From contig NZ_CP047173.1 of NCBI RefSeq assembly GCF_009834185.1, positions 2,294,001 through 2,358,000 of the forward strand: 64,000 nucleotides of DNA, read 5' to 3'. Source of the stretch: Rathayibacter sp. VKM Ac-2760 (GTDB lineage Bacteria > Actinomycetota > Actinomycetes > Actinomycetales > Microbacteriaceae). The position numbers were made by a program, and so were the translations under genes. The notes under the pieces were generated by a model. It searched no databases, was not told the origin of the DNA, and saw only the letters and a program-made list of their open reading frames with translations. This document shows positions 15,515-22,782 of the stretch, in pieces; position 1 is the stretch's first letter; each line of letters opens with the position of its first letter.

Positions 15515-15957
15515 ATGAGTGCATGCGTGCGTCAGAACTCCACCGTCTCGCCCGCACCCTCCGCGAGATCGCCCTCGAGGCGACCGGGAATGTGGGCGTG
15601 GACCGTGTCAATGCCGGTCAGCTCGCCGTCTTCGAAGACGTCGCGCGGCATCCGGGAGCATCGATCCGCGAGGTCACGGACCGGACCGGACTGGCGCAGA
15701 GCCTCGTGTCGCGGATCGTCGGAGCCGCCGCTGCCGCAGGGGCACTGACCGTCACGACCGATGATCGGGACCGACGCAGGGTTCGGATCGAGCTCAGCAG
15801 TACGGCCAGCGCAGCGATACTCCAACGGGCCGACGAGCCGCTCGACTCAGCACTCGAGCAGAACACACCTCACCTCACCGATCAGGAGCGTGCCGCCCTT
15901 CACCGGCACCTGGCTGCCGCCGCCGAACTCCTCTCCCGAGGCGCCCGAGTGAACTGA
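15511..15957 (+). CDS. MarR family transcriptional regulator
   Basis: This is a winged-helix regulator of 148 residues. After an N-terminal dimerisation helix come NAGQLAVFEDVARHPGASIREVTDRTGLAQSLVSRIVGAAAAAGAL (about 34-78, in segments) and the wing VTTDDRDRRRVRIEL, the MarR hallmark. TTG 15511 gives the listed start; ATG 15523 is an equally reasonable alternative that clears the operator. Base composition and codon use are visibly less GC-biased than in flanking genes, as for the divergent membrane gene, and both sit between 19-bp direct repeats. The pair looks like an acquired self-regulated module. Confidence 0.85.
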   Translation: MNECMRASELHRLARTLREIALEATGNVGVDRVNAGQLAVFEDVARHPGASIREVTDRTGLAQSLVSRIVGAAAAAGALTVTTDDRDRRRVRIELSSTASAAILQRADEPLDSALEQNTPHLTDQERAALHRHLAAAAELLSRGARVN

Positions 15958-16053
15958 CGAGCATCACGTCGATCACCGCGGGGTGAGCTCCGGCACGAGC
16001 CGATCTCCGCAACGCGGATCGAGGGGCGTGGAGGAGGGGGCGGTCGACGCGCA

Positions 16054-16110
16054 GCACCGACGACGAACGACGCCGACCTGGAGGATCCCGGGTCGGCGTC
16101 GTGTCGGTGC
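16054..16110. terminator. Interrupted two-part hairpin terminator
   Basis: The left arm consists of GCACCGAC (16054-16061) and GACGCCGACC (16069-16078). The right arm consists of GGTCGGCGTC (16091-16100) and GTCGGTGC (16103-16110). Together they form a long stem with an asymmetric bulge between the MarR gene and the convergent YeaQ-type gene. The left arm contains the right copy of the 19-bp direct repeat. Confidence 0.75.
16057..16075 (+). repeat. 19-bp direct repeat, right copy
   Basis: This sequence is identical to 14951-14969. This copy is embedded in an intact hairpin, whereas the left copy after the flavoprotein gene has no partner arm. That suggests this is the original terminator of the flavoprotein gene. 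Confidence 0.85.
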
Positions 16111-16118
16111 GCCGGCGA

Positions 16119-16397
16119 TCAGGCGCGGCTGCGGGCGCGTCCGCCGAAGCGGGTGTAGAGGAACAGCACGATGACGGCGCCGATGATCGAGCCGATGATG
16201 CCGGCGGGCTGGAGGAAGCCCTCCATCGGGTCGTGCTGGAAGATCAGGAAGCCGAGGAAGCCGCCGACGAAGGATCCGACGATCCCCAGCACGATGGTCA
16301 TCAGGATGCTGATGTTCTGCCGTCCGGGGACGATGAGGCGGGCGAGAGCGCCGGCGATGAGGCCGACGACGATGAGGCTGATGATGAGTCCGAGCAC
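16119..16397 (-). CDS. GlsB/YeaQ/YmgE family stress-response membrane protein
   Basis: This small 92-residue protein has three hydrophobic helices and the family pattern of Gly-rich segments: IISLIVVGLIAGALARLIVPGRQ, TIVLGIVGSFVGGFLGF and GIIGSIIGAVIVLFLYTR. GTG 16397 is preferred because AGGAAG lies nine bases upstream; GTG 16406 would put the ribosome site against the start, and earlier extensions are not conserved in the family. Members are induced by stress or stationary phase in several bacteria, with unknown biochemical role. It is divergent from the orphan response regulator. Confidence 0.9.
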   Translation of the reverse strand: MLGLIISLIVVGLIAGALARLIVPGRQNISILMTIVLGIVGSFVGGFLGFLIFQHDPMEGFLQPAGIIGSIIGAVIVLFLYTRFGGRARSRA

Positions 16398-16493
16398 GGG
16401 AGTCACCTTCCTGTCAGCACGACGGATCGTGCGCTGGAGCCCTGCGGTCGCGGGGCCGATGAGCAACCCAAGCAGTCGCCCGGGGGTGGCCGG

Positions 16494-16511
16494 TACACCC
16501 CTGGGGGTGTA
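16494..16511. promoter_or_regulatory. Perfect palindrome upstream of the response regulator
   Basis: TACACCCC-TG-GGGGTGTA is an inverted repeat with 8-bp arms in the gap between the YeaQ-type gene and the LuxR-type gene. It is a candidate autoregulatory operator. An AGGAGGGG ribosome site follows at about 16526-16533. Confidence 0.55.
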
Positions 16512-16545
16512 GCCGCGCCGCGTCTAGGAGGGGTACGGTCCGTGC

Positions 16546-17214
16546 ATGCCCCCGCCTCCGACCGCGCCCCTGACCGTCGCCCTGGTCGACGACTACGACG
16601 TGGTGCTCAAGGGCCTCGCGCACATGTTCGACCACTACCGCGACCGCGTCGTCGTCGCCGAGATCGACGCGAACGCCGCGCTCTCCGACCGCATCGACAT
16701 CGTCCTCTACGACTCGTTCGCCCAGCCGGAGTCGGACCTGCAGGAGCTCGCCGACCTCGTCCGCAACCCGCGCGCGGAGCACGTCGTCGTCTACACCTGG
16801 AACTTCCACCCCGACCTCGTCGCCGACGCGCTCGAGCAGGGCGTGCGCGGCTACCTCTCGAAGACCCTCCCGGCGCGCGAGCTGGTCGCCGCCCTCGAGG
16901 CCGTCCGCTCCGGCGAGCTCGTCGTCAGCGAGCCGCCCCGCCGCGCGGGCACCGCCCCGGGCCTCGACTGGCCGGGCCGCCACGAGGGCATCACCGACCG
17001 CGAGTCCGAGATCCTCGCGCTGATCACCCAGGGCAAGAGCAACGCCGACGTCGCCGCCCTCACCTACCTCAGCCCGAACACGGTCAAGTCGTACATCCGC
17101 AGCGTCTACGGCAAGATCGGCGCCGCCAGCCGCACCCAGGCCGTGCTCTGGGGCGTCGAGCACGGCTTCACCCCGGACCACCACCGCATCGACCACTGGC
17201 TCGGCGGGCCGTGA
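16546..17214 (+). CDS. Orphan NarL/LuxR-type response regulator
   Basis: The protein has 222 residues. A receiver-like domain retains the acidic pair D15-D16 (VALVDDYD), the phosphoacceptor-position D56 (IVLYDSF) and a Lys in GYLSKTL. The C-terminal LuxR helix-turn-helix is complete: ITDRESEILALITQGKSNADVAALTYLSPNTVKSYIRSVYGKIG (about 147-190, in segments). No histidine kinase gene is adjacent, so the partner is elsewhere or absent. The palindrome just upstream may be its own binding site. It is followed by a tandem repeat and an inverted repeat cluster rather than by a cotranscribed gene. Confidence 0.9.
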   Translation: MPPPPTAPLTVALVDDYDVVLKGLAHMFDHYRDRVVVAEIDANAALSDRIDIVLYDSFAQPESDLQELADLVRNPRAEHVVVYTWNFHPDLVADALEQGVRGYLSKTLPARELVAALEAVRSGELVVSEPPRRAGTAPGLDWPGRHEGITDRESEILALITQGKSNADVAALTYLSPNTVKSYIRSVYGKIGAASRTQAVLWGVEHGFTPDHHRIDHWLGGP

Positions 17215-17227
17215 CCGCGCTGCCCCT

Positions 17228-17278
17228 CTCCGGACAGCCCACCTCCGGACGGCCCGCCTCCGGACAGCCCACCTCCGG
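17228..17278. repeat. 15-bp tandem repeat, 3.4 copies
   Basis: Units CTCCGGACAGCCCAC (17228-17242), CTCCGGACGGCCCGC (17243-17257) and CTCCGGACAGCCCAC (17258-17272) are followed by a partial CTCCGG. They begin 13 bp after the response-regulator stop. Confidence 0.85.
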
Positions 17279-17347
17279 CTCGTGAAACCGGCCCCGGCTC
17301 GCCGAATCGGGCCGTTCCGGCGAGCCCGAGTCGATTCCGCGAGCCGG
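17276..17347. repeat. Cluster of four REP-like 16-bp motifs, two direct and two inverted
   Basis: A motif close to CGGCTCGCSGAATCGG occurs at 17276-17291 and 17295-17310 on the plus strand, and at 17312-17328 and 17332-17347 on the minus strand. Together they can fold into nested hairpins. The cluster lies in the 188-bp gene-free gap 17215-17402 and may act as a transcription terminator or as a mobile REP-type element. Confidence 0.65.
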
Positions 17348-17402
17348 AGCCGCTCCACCGTCCTTCTTGCGCGAGGACCGGGCCGCGTGGTCCGGTAGCC
17401 CC

Positions 17403-17888
17403 ATGGACTTCTTCGCGCCGGACCCGCCACAGGACGACGTCCTGCTCCAGGCGCTCTGCACGACCTCGGAGCTGGACGAGGACGGCGTGATCGTCGCCGT
17501 CGGCGACCGGATCCGGCGGCTCGCCGTCCCCTACCGCGGCGGCTACTTCGGCGGCGACCTCGACGAGACCCCGTGGATGCTCGACTACTACGGCGACGCG
17601 ACCGGCGCCGCCGACACGGTCTGGATCGAGGGGGTCGTGACGGCCATCGCAGCGATCCGGACCCGGCTGACCCGGCTCGACGACGGCACCTGGACGGCCC
17701 GGCCCGGCTCCGCGGAGCTCGAGCCGCTGCGGTCCACGGCGGACACGCGCAGGCCGGTCCCCGAGATCGACTGGGGCCCGCGCTCGGAGCCCGACGCCGA
17801 CGGGCACGCGTACGCGATGGGCGTCGCGCGGCAGCACGAGGGCGACGAGGACCTGTCCGGCTGGCTGATCACCGTGCGGCGCACCTAG
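17403..17888 (+). CDS. Unrecognised acidic soluble protein
   Basis: This 161-residue protein has no signal peptide or membrane segment. It is rich in Asp and Glu, with segments such as TSELDEDGVIVAVGDRIRRLAVPYRGGYFGGDL and EIDWGPRSEPDADGHAYAMG (quoted in part). I do not recognise a family. ATG 17403 is chosen because the conserved-looking MDFFAPDPP follows; an in-frame start at 17367 would run through the gap upstream. It lies 31 bp before a lipoprotein gene on the same strand, so the two may form an operon. Confidence 0.65.
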   Translation: MDFFAPDPPQDDVLLQALCTTSELDEDGVIVAVGDRIRRLAVPYRGGYFGGDLDETPWMLDYYGDATGAADTVWIEGVVTAIAAIRTRLTRLDDGTWTARPGSAELEPLRSTADTRRPVPEIDWGPRSEPDADGHAYAMGVARQHEGDEDLSGWLITVRRT

Positions 17889-17919
17889 GGTGGGCGGACC
17901 GCAGCACGAGGGGGACGCG

Positions 17920-18345
17920 ATGCCACGGAACCACCAGCGCAGGGCCACCGCCGCCGCGCTCGCACTGCTCGCTCTGCCGCTGCTGGCCGGGTGCGCGGGC
18001 CCGACGCCCTACTCGGACTTCGACCGCACACGGGACGAGCGCGACGTGCTGCCGGATCTCGGCGACGTGAGCGAGCAGATCGAACCGGACTCCGTGCGCT
18101 TCGTCGGCACCGCCGAGGGCGTCGACGTGTATCTCGGCTCGTCGATCCGCGGCGACGATCACTGCGTCATCGTCGACGGCGACGACGGTCCCTTCAGCGG
18201 CTGCAGCGGTGCGGGCGACCTGAAGATCTCCCAGCGCACCTCGGTGGTGGTGCAGGTGCATCCCGACGGTGTCGAGCCGGAGGACTCCCCCGGTCTCGAC
18301 TGGACGACCCTCGGGAAGAACGTGTCGGTGCGGCCCTACAGCTGA
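17920..18345 (+). CDS. Small lipoprotein of unknown function
   Basis: The protein has 141 residues. An N-terminal MPRNHQRR is followed by a hydrophobic stretch and the lipobox LLAGC (Cys near residue 25), so the mature protein is probably lipid-anchored outside the membrane. The mature part contains two further Cys residues in DDHCVIVDGDDGPFSGC, which could form a disulfide. ATG 17920 follows a GAGGGGGA ribosome site. No catalytic motif is visible. Its last 10 bp overlap the convergent RibD-like gene. Confidence 0.75.
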   Translation: MPRNHQRRATAAALALLALPLLAGCAGPTPYSDFDRTRDERDVLPDLGDVSEQIEPDSVRFVGTAEGVDVYLGSSIRGDDHCVIVDGDDGPFSGCSGAGDLKISQRTSVVVQVHPDGVEPEDSPGLDWTTLGKNVSVRPYS

Positions 18346-18920
18346 TCGCTGTCCCGCCTGCGGTAGGTCGCCAGCGCGACCCCGCCCGGCAGCGCGCGCA
18401 GGTCGACCGCCTCGAGCGCCACCGGCTGCGCGAGTCCGCCGAAGAGCGGGACCCCCGCGCCCAGCAGCACGGGCGAGATCTTCACCTGGATCTCGTCGAT
18501 CTCGTCGATCAGCTGCGCGGCGAGGTCGCCCCCGCCGCAGAGCCAGAGGTCGCGCCCCGGCTCCCGCTTGAGCGCGGCGACCCGAGCCCGGACGTCGCCC
18601 GAGATCGTCTCCACCCGGTCGGAGGCGGGCAGCTCGCCGTGCGTCACCACGATCTGGCGCAGGTGCGGATACGCGCCGTCGACGAGCCCGGCGTCGACCG
18701 CGGGCGCGTGGCTGCGGCGGCCGAGCAGCACGGTGTCGAACCGGCGGGGCGCCGCGGTGACGCCGAGCGCCGCGCGCAGGTGCGCCGGGCAGGTCTCGGG
18801 GTAGCGCTCGAAGAGGTCGGCGAGGATCTCCGGCGTGACCGGGAAGGCCGAGGCGTCGCCCGACGGATCGGCGAGGAAGCCGTCGAGCGAGACGGCGAGG
18901 TAGTAGACGAGGTCTCGCAT
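18336..18920 (-). CDS. Dihydrofolate reductase / RibD C-terminal family protein
   Basis: This 194-residue protein starts with MRDLVYYLAVSLDGFLADPSGD, the typical opening of the RibD-C/dihydrofolate-reductase-like family. It also has FDTVLLGRRSHAP, REPGRDLWLCGGGDLAAQLIDEIDEIQV and SPVLLGAGVPLFGG segments. Members reduce pteridines or pyrimidines with NADPH, but most of this branch has no defined substrate, and it is unlikely to be the main folate enzyme. It is divergent from the DUF1992 gene. The start is ATG 18920. Confidence 0.87.
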   Translation of the reverse strand: MRDLVYYLAVSLDGFLADPSGDASAFPVTPEILADLFERYPETCPAHLRAALGVTAAPRRFDTVLLGRRSHAPAVDAGLVDGAYPHLRQIVVTHGELPASDRVETISGDVRARVAALKREPGRDLWLCGGGDLAAQLIDEIDEIQVKISPVLLGAGVPLFGGLAQPVALEAVDLRALPGGVALATYRRRDSDQL

Positions 18921-18979
18921 GCCCAGGCACGGTACCCGGTGTCGGCGGTCTCTTCTACCCTGGACGACGAGGAGGCCCC

Positions 18980-19525
18980 ATGTCCGAAGCCAGGGATCGC
19001 GCCGCCCGGTACGCCGCGGAGCGCGCGACCGGCGGCCGCCCGGAGACCGGCGACGAGAGCCGCGGCTCGCTGCCCGAGAACGCCGAGGACCGCGCCGCCT
19101 TCATCGAGACGTCGATCCAGCAGGCGATCCGCCGCGGCGAGTTCGACGGCCTGCCGGGTGCGGGCAAGCCGCTGGAGGGGCTCGGCGGGCACCACGACCC
19201 GGACTGGTGGATCCGCCGCAAGATCGAGCGCGAGAACCTCACCGGCATCGGTCCGGCCGCGTTCCTGCTCCGCGCCGAGGACCGGCAGCTGGACGCGCAG
19301 CTCGACCGGCTGATGCGCGAGTCCGAGGTGCGGGCGGTGCTCGCCGACTTCAACAAGCGGATCGTCGAGGCGCGCCGCCAGCTGCTGGGCGGCCCGCCGG
19401 TGGTCACGCCGCTCCGCGACGTCGACGCGGAGGTCGCCGCCTGGAACGAGCGCCGGAACGCCCGGTTCGCGGCGCCCGAGGCGCCGGAGCCGGAGCGCCG
19501 CGGCCGCTGGTGGCACCGGCGCTGA
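18980..19525 (+). CDS. DUF1992 (DnaJ-C28-like) protein
   Basis: This 181-residue protein matches the DUF1992 domain found in DNAJC28-type proteins. Characteristic segments are FIETSIQQAIRRGEFDGLPGAGKPLE (about 40-66, in part), DPDWWIRRKIERENL and LLRAEDRQLDAQLDRLMRESEVRAVLADFNKRIVEAR (in part). No J-domain is present here, so a chaperone role should not be assumed. It is soluble and monocistronic, with ATG 18980 preceded by an AGGAGG-like site. Confidence 0.88.
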   Translation: MSEARDRAARYAAERATGGRPETGDESRGSLPENAEDRAAFIETSIQQAIRRGEFDGLPGAGKPLEGLGGHHDPDWWIRRKIERENLTGIGPAAFLLRAEDRQLDAQLDRLMRESEVRAVLADFNKRIVEARRQLLGGPPVVTPLRDVDAEVAAWNERRNARFAAPEAPEPERRGRWWHRR

Positions 19526-19594
19526 CGACCCCCGCTTCGCACCGGCGCGCCCATCCGCATCACTATGCTGGGAAACTCCGCGAGGGAGGGTCGG

Positions 19595-20767
19595 ATGAAG
19601 GTTCCGCGCACCGCGACGACCCGCGTCGTCACCGAGATCAACCGCACGGCGATCGTCGACGCGCTCCGCCTGCACGGCCCCTCCTCCCGCAGCGCGATGG
19701 CCCGGCACACCGGCCTCAGCGCCGCCACGGTCGAGCGGCTCTGCTCCGCGTTGCTCGGCGAGGGCGTCATCGTGCTCGACGGCCGCGAGCGCTCCTCCGG
19801 CGGCCGGCCGTCCTCGCTCTACCGCTACGCCGGCGACGCGCGGGTGGTCGCGGCGATCGAGGTCTCCGAGTCGCAGGCGCACGGCCGCCTGGTCGACTTC
19901 GACGGCAAGACGGTCCGCGACGAGGTCCTCGCCTTCGAGCTCGACGGCGACGGCTCGGACGCCGATCGCCGCCTCGCCGGCACCATCGAGATGGTCGACC
20001 TGCTGATGGCCGCCGCGCAGAAGATCCGGAAGCCCTGCGCCGGCGTCGGCGTCACCATCCCGGGCATCGTGCACGGCCTGGAGGGCCGCGTCACCAACAC
20101 GATCGAGCTCGGCTGGAGCGACGTCATGCTCGGCAGCATCCTCAAGGCCCGGGTCGGCGTGCCCGTGCTGGTCGAGAACGACGCGAACGCGATCGGCTTC
20201 GGCGAGTGGTCGCGCGGTGCCGGCCGTGGCGCGCAGAGCCTCGCCACCTACGTCCTCGGCGTCGGAGTCGGCGCCGGCATCGTGCACGACGGCGCGCTGC
20301 TGCGCGGCTCGCGCTCGGCCGCGGGCGAGATCGGCTACCTCGTCACCGAGCGCTCGCACCTCGAGCGGCCGTACACGACGCAGGGCGACCTGGAGTCGCG
20401 GATCGCCGCCCTCTCGCGCGGCTACGCCCGGGAGCACGCGGCCGGCGCGGCCAACCCGCTCGGCGCCCTGCTCGACGCGGCGGCCGCGGGCGAGCCCGCC
20501 GCGCAGGCGCCGGCCGCCGAGGTGTTCGACTACATCGGCCTCTCCTGCATCGCGCTCTGCACCGTGCTCGATCCGGAGCTGATCGTGCTGGCCGGGCACC
20601 TGACCCGCCGGCCGGACTACGCGATCAGGGAGGTGACGCGGCGCCTCGTCGGCCGGATCACCATCCCGCCGCGGATCACGACCGCCGAGCTGGGCGCCGA
20701 CGCGGCCCTCGTCGGCGTCGCGCAGCTGATCATCGCCCGCTCGCGGACGGCGACCTACCTCAGCTGA
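19595..20767 (+). CDS. ROK family transcriptional regulator (probable amino-sugar sensor)
   Basis: This 390-residue ROK repressor has an N-terminal winged helix (NRTAIVDALRLHGPSSRSAMARHTGLSAATVERLCSALL, about 14-52, in segments). A sugar-kinase-fold domain follows, with GVGVTIPGIVHGLEGR, the ENDANAIGFGEW nucleotide/sugar motif and LGVGVGAGIVHDGALLRG. ROK regulators of this type, such as NagC, sense GlcNAc-6-P or related sugars. Its convergent neighbour is nagB and the glycan import operon follows, so it is the likely local regulator. ATG 19595 follows GGGAGG. The stop codon lies in the first copy of a 17-bp tandem repeat. Confidence 0.9.
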   Translation: MKVPRTATTRVVTEINRTAIVDALRLHGPSSRSAMARHTGLSAATVERLCSALLGEGVIVLDGRERSSGGRPSSLYRYAGDARVVAAIEVSESQAHGRLVDFDGKTVRDEVLAFELDGDGSDADRRLAGTIEMVDLLMAAAQKIRKPCAGVGVTIPGIVHGLEGRVTNTIELGWSDVMLGSILKARVGVPVLVENDANAIGFGEWSRGAGRGAQSLATYVLGVGVGAGIVHDGALLRGSRSAAGEIGYLVTERSHLERPYTTQGDLESRIAALSRGYAREHAAGAANPLGALLDAAAAGEPAAQAPAAEVFDYIGLSCIALCTVLDPELIVLAGHLTRRPDYAIREVTRRLVGRITIPPRITTAELGADAALVGVAQLIIARSRTATYLS

Positions 20768-20825
20768 GCGCCCGGTTCAGCTGAGCGCCCGGTTCAGCAG
20801 AGCTCCCGGTTCAGCCGAGCTCCCG
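20761..20825. repeat. 17-bp tandem repeat, 3.8 copies, spanning two stop codons
   Basis: Units CAGCTGAGCGCCCGGTT (20761-20777 and 20778-20794), CAGCAGAGCTCCCGGTT (20795-20811) and CAGCCGAGCTCCCG (20812-20825) are consecutive. The first carries the TGA stop of the ROK gene (20765-20767). The TCA complement of the nagB stop is at 20811-20813, where the last two copies join. The entire convergent gap is repeat. Confidence 0.9.
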
Positions 20826-21572
20826 CTCCAGCGCCGAGGCAGCCTCGCGGTCGAGCAGCACCGTCACGTCCGGGTGACCCTGCAGCGCCGAGGCCGGGCA
20901 GCCGGCGTCGACCGGCCCGAGCAGCGCCCGCGCCACCGCGTCGGCCTTGCCCGCGCCACTGGCGAGCAGGACGAGCGAGCGTGCCGCCAGGATCGTCGCG
21001 ATGCCCTGGGTGATCGCCGATTCCGGGACCAGCTCGAGGCGCCCGTCGAAGAAGCGCGCGTTCGCCTCGCGTGTGCTCCGCGCGAGCCGCACCACGTGCG
21101 TCCCGACGGTGTGCGGGGTGCCGGGCTCGTTGAAGCCGATGTGCCCGTTGCCGCCGATCCCGAGGATCTGGAGCGCGACGCCGCCGGCCTCGCGGATCGC
21201 CGCGTCGTAGTCACCGCGGATGCCGTCGGGGACCTCGACGGCGCCCATCCCCAGCGGAAGGCGCACCTCGCGGTCGAGGACGGCGCGGTAGCTCTCGGGG
21301 TGCCCGGGCGGGAGGCCGACGTACTCGTCGAGGGCGAAGGCGCGGGCGCCGGCGAAGTCGAGTGCGCCGGCGGTGACGCGCGCGGCGAGCTCGCGGTAGA
21401 GCAGCGACGGCGTGGATCCGGTGGCGACGCCGAGCACCGCCCGCGGGTCGGCGAGGATCCGCTCGGCGACGAGATCGGCGGCGGCGCGAGAGGCCTCGGC
21501 GAAGGTGTCGAAGACGCGGACCGAGGTCCCGGGGGCGAACGCGGTGCTCCCGCGGGTTCCGGTGAGGCTCAC
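20811..21572 (-). CDS. nagB: Glucosamine-6-phosphate deaminase
   Basis: This 253-residue enzyme converts glucosamine-6-phosphate to fructose-6-phosphate and ammonia. Sugar-phosphate binding TGSTP is at 51-55. The catalytic base D82 sits in LDEYVGL, and H144 and E149 in GIGGNGHIGFNEP match the family's active-site residues. Length is typical. GTG 21572 overlaps the stop of the upstream kinase gene by 4 bases (GTGA), so the two are translationally coupled. It is part of the GlcNAc branch feeding glycolysis, with nagA at the far end of the locus. Confidence 0.95.
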   Translation of the reverse strand: MSLTGTRGSTAFAPGTSVRVFDTFAEASRAAADLVAERILADPRAVLGVATGSTPSLLYRELAARVTAGALDFAGARAFALDEYVGLPPGHPESYRAVLDREVRLPLGMGAVEVPDGIRGDYDAAIREAGGVALQILGIGGNGHIGFNEPGTPHTVGTHVVRLARSTREANARFFDGRLELVPESAITQGIATILAARSLVLLASGAGKADAVARALLGPVDAGCPASALQGHPDVTVLLDREAASALERELG

Positions 21573-22549
21573 GAGGCCACCTCCGAGAGGGTGCGCTCGG
21601 CCGCCGCGAGCGTCTGCGCGTGCTCGAGAGCCCGGGCGTGCGCCATCGCGCCGACCACCGGCGGGCGCCGCACGACGACGAAGGCCAGCTGCGGCGCCTC
21701 CTCGGCCAGCCGCTCGCGGATCCGCCGCTCGTACTCCGGCTGGTTGACGATCACGCCGCCGCCCGCGACGACGAGCGAGCCGATCGCCCCGCGCCGCACC
21801 AGCGAGGCGACGCCTGCCGCGAGCGCCTGCGCGGCGTCCGCGACGATCCGCTCGGCGAGGGCCGAGCCGCCGGCCGCCTGCTCGAAGACGAGCGGGGCGA
21901 ACGCGCCCCAGGCCGCGCCGCCGGCGATGCGCGTGGCCTCGGCGGCGAGGGTCGCGGCGTCGGCCGCGTCGAACGCGGTGAGGACGGCGCCGATCAGCGG
22001 GTCCGAGGCCGCACCGTCGGGGGCGATGCCGCGGTCGCAGGCCACGAGCGTCTCGCGCAGCGCCGTCGAGACGAGGTCGTGCGCGCTGCCGCGGTCGCCG
22101 AGCGGCCAGCCGTGGCCGTCGACGGTGATCCGGACGCCGTCCGCGGTGCTGCCGCAGATCACGGCGCCGGTGCCGACGATCATCTGGATGCTCGGCGCCT
22201 CCTGCTCCGCGAAGCCGAGCAGCTCGGCGTCGTTGACGACGGTGACGGGCCGGCCGAGGCGGAGCGAGAGCGACGCGGTCGCCTCCCGCATCTGCCCCGG
22301 GGTGTCGCAGCCGTGCACGCCGAGGACCACCACGGCGTCCGCCGCGAGGGGACGCAGGCGCAGCAGCACGTCGGCCAGTCGCGGCAGGTTCTCGGGGTCG
22401 GCGAAGAGCTCGCCCGAGCGCCAGGTGCTGGACGGGAGGAGCAGGTCCTCCTCCGCTCCGTCCGTGTCGAGGAGGCGGACGTGCGTCTTGGTCCCGCCCA
22501 CGTCGACACCGACGAGGTGGGCTGCGGCTCGGGGCTCATTTATCGTCAC
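21569..22549 (-). CDS. N-acetylglucosamine kinase-like protein (BadF/BadG family)
   Basis: This ASKHA-fold sugar kinase of about 326 residues has phosphate-1 loop GVDVGGTKTHVRLLD (14-28), a second phosphate motif MIVGTGAVICGS, GHGWPLGDRGSAHDL and adenosine motif LVVAGGGVI. The BadF/BadG/BcrA family includes N-acetylglucosamine kinases, and the overlap with nagB supports that role. I prefer GTG 22549, 13 bases after GGAGGTG; an in-frame frame extension to 22615 lacks family similarity. It probably phosphorylates GlcNAc released from imported oligosaccharides. It is transcribed divergently from the solute-binding protein gene. Confidence 0.87.
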   Translation of the reverse strand: MTINEPRAAAHLVGVDVGGTKTHVRLLDTDGAEEDLLLPSSTWRSGELFADPENLPRLADVLLRLRPLAADAVVVLGVHGCDTPGQMREATASLSLRLGRPVTVVNDAELLGFAEQEAPSIQMIVGTGAVICGSTADGVRITVDGHGWPLGDRGSAHDLVSTALRETLVACDRGIAPDGAASDPLIGAVLTAFDAADAATLAAEATRIAGGAAWGAFAPLVFEQAAGGSALAERIVADAAQALAAGVASLVRRGAIGSLVVAGGGVIVNQPEYERRIRERLAEEAPQLAFVVVRRPPVVGAMAHARALEHAQTLAAAERTLSEVAS

Positions 22550-22782
22550 AGTGGCATGAAAGCACCTCCGGGCCAGCGGGACAAGACGGGAGTCGCGTGG
22601 CGCGTGGTGCAGCACACTTCCGCGTTACGGCGGTGTTTCCGCGAGTTACAGGCGAATCACGAGTTCGGCCGACTCGAAGATTCTTGTTGACCTATATGTC
22701 TCGCATTGATAAGAAAGCACTACCGCCTCGACGACGAAGCACCTGCGCCTCGTCGAATGACAGACACATGAAAGGTGTTCCG
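22550..22782. promoter_or_regulatory. Divergent promoter region of the glycan locus
   Basis: This 233-bp gap is distinctly A/T-richer than its surroundings. It contains a near-palindrome, CGAGTTCGGCCGACTCG, at 22660-22676, a good candidate operator for the ROK regulator. A TTGACC hexamer at 22687-22692, with a weak TAAGAA 17 bp downstream, may be the plus-strand promoter. For the minus-strand kinase gene, a GGAGGTG ribosome site is visible. Operator and promoter are inferred. Confidence 0.5.

Noticed and set aside
14951..16075. Insert considered as an insertion sequence
   Set aside because: It has direct but no terminal inverted repeats and encodes no transposase or recombinase.
22550..22782. 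Possible riboswitch or small RNA in the glycan divergent region
   Set aside because: I could not identify a conserved riboswitch core such as the glmS ribozyme; only a palindrome and promoter-like hexamers are visible.
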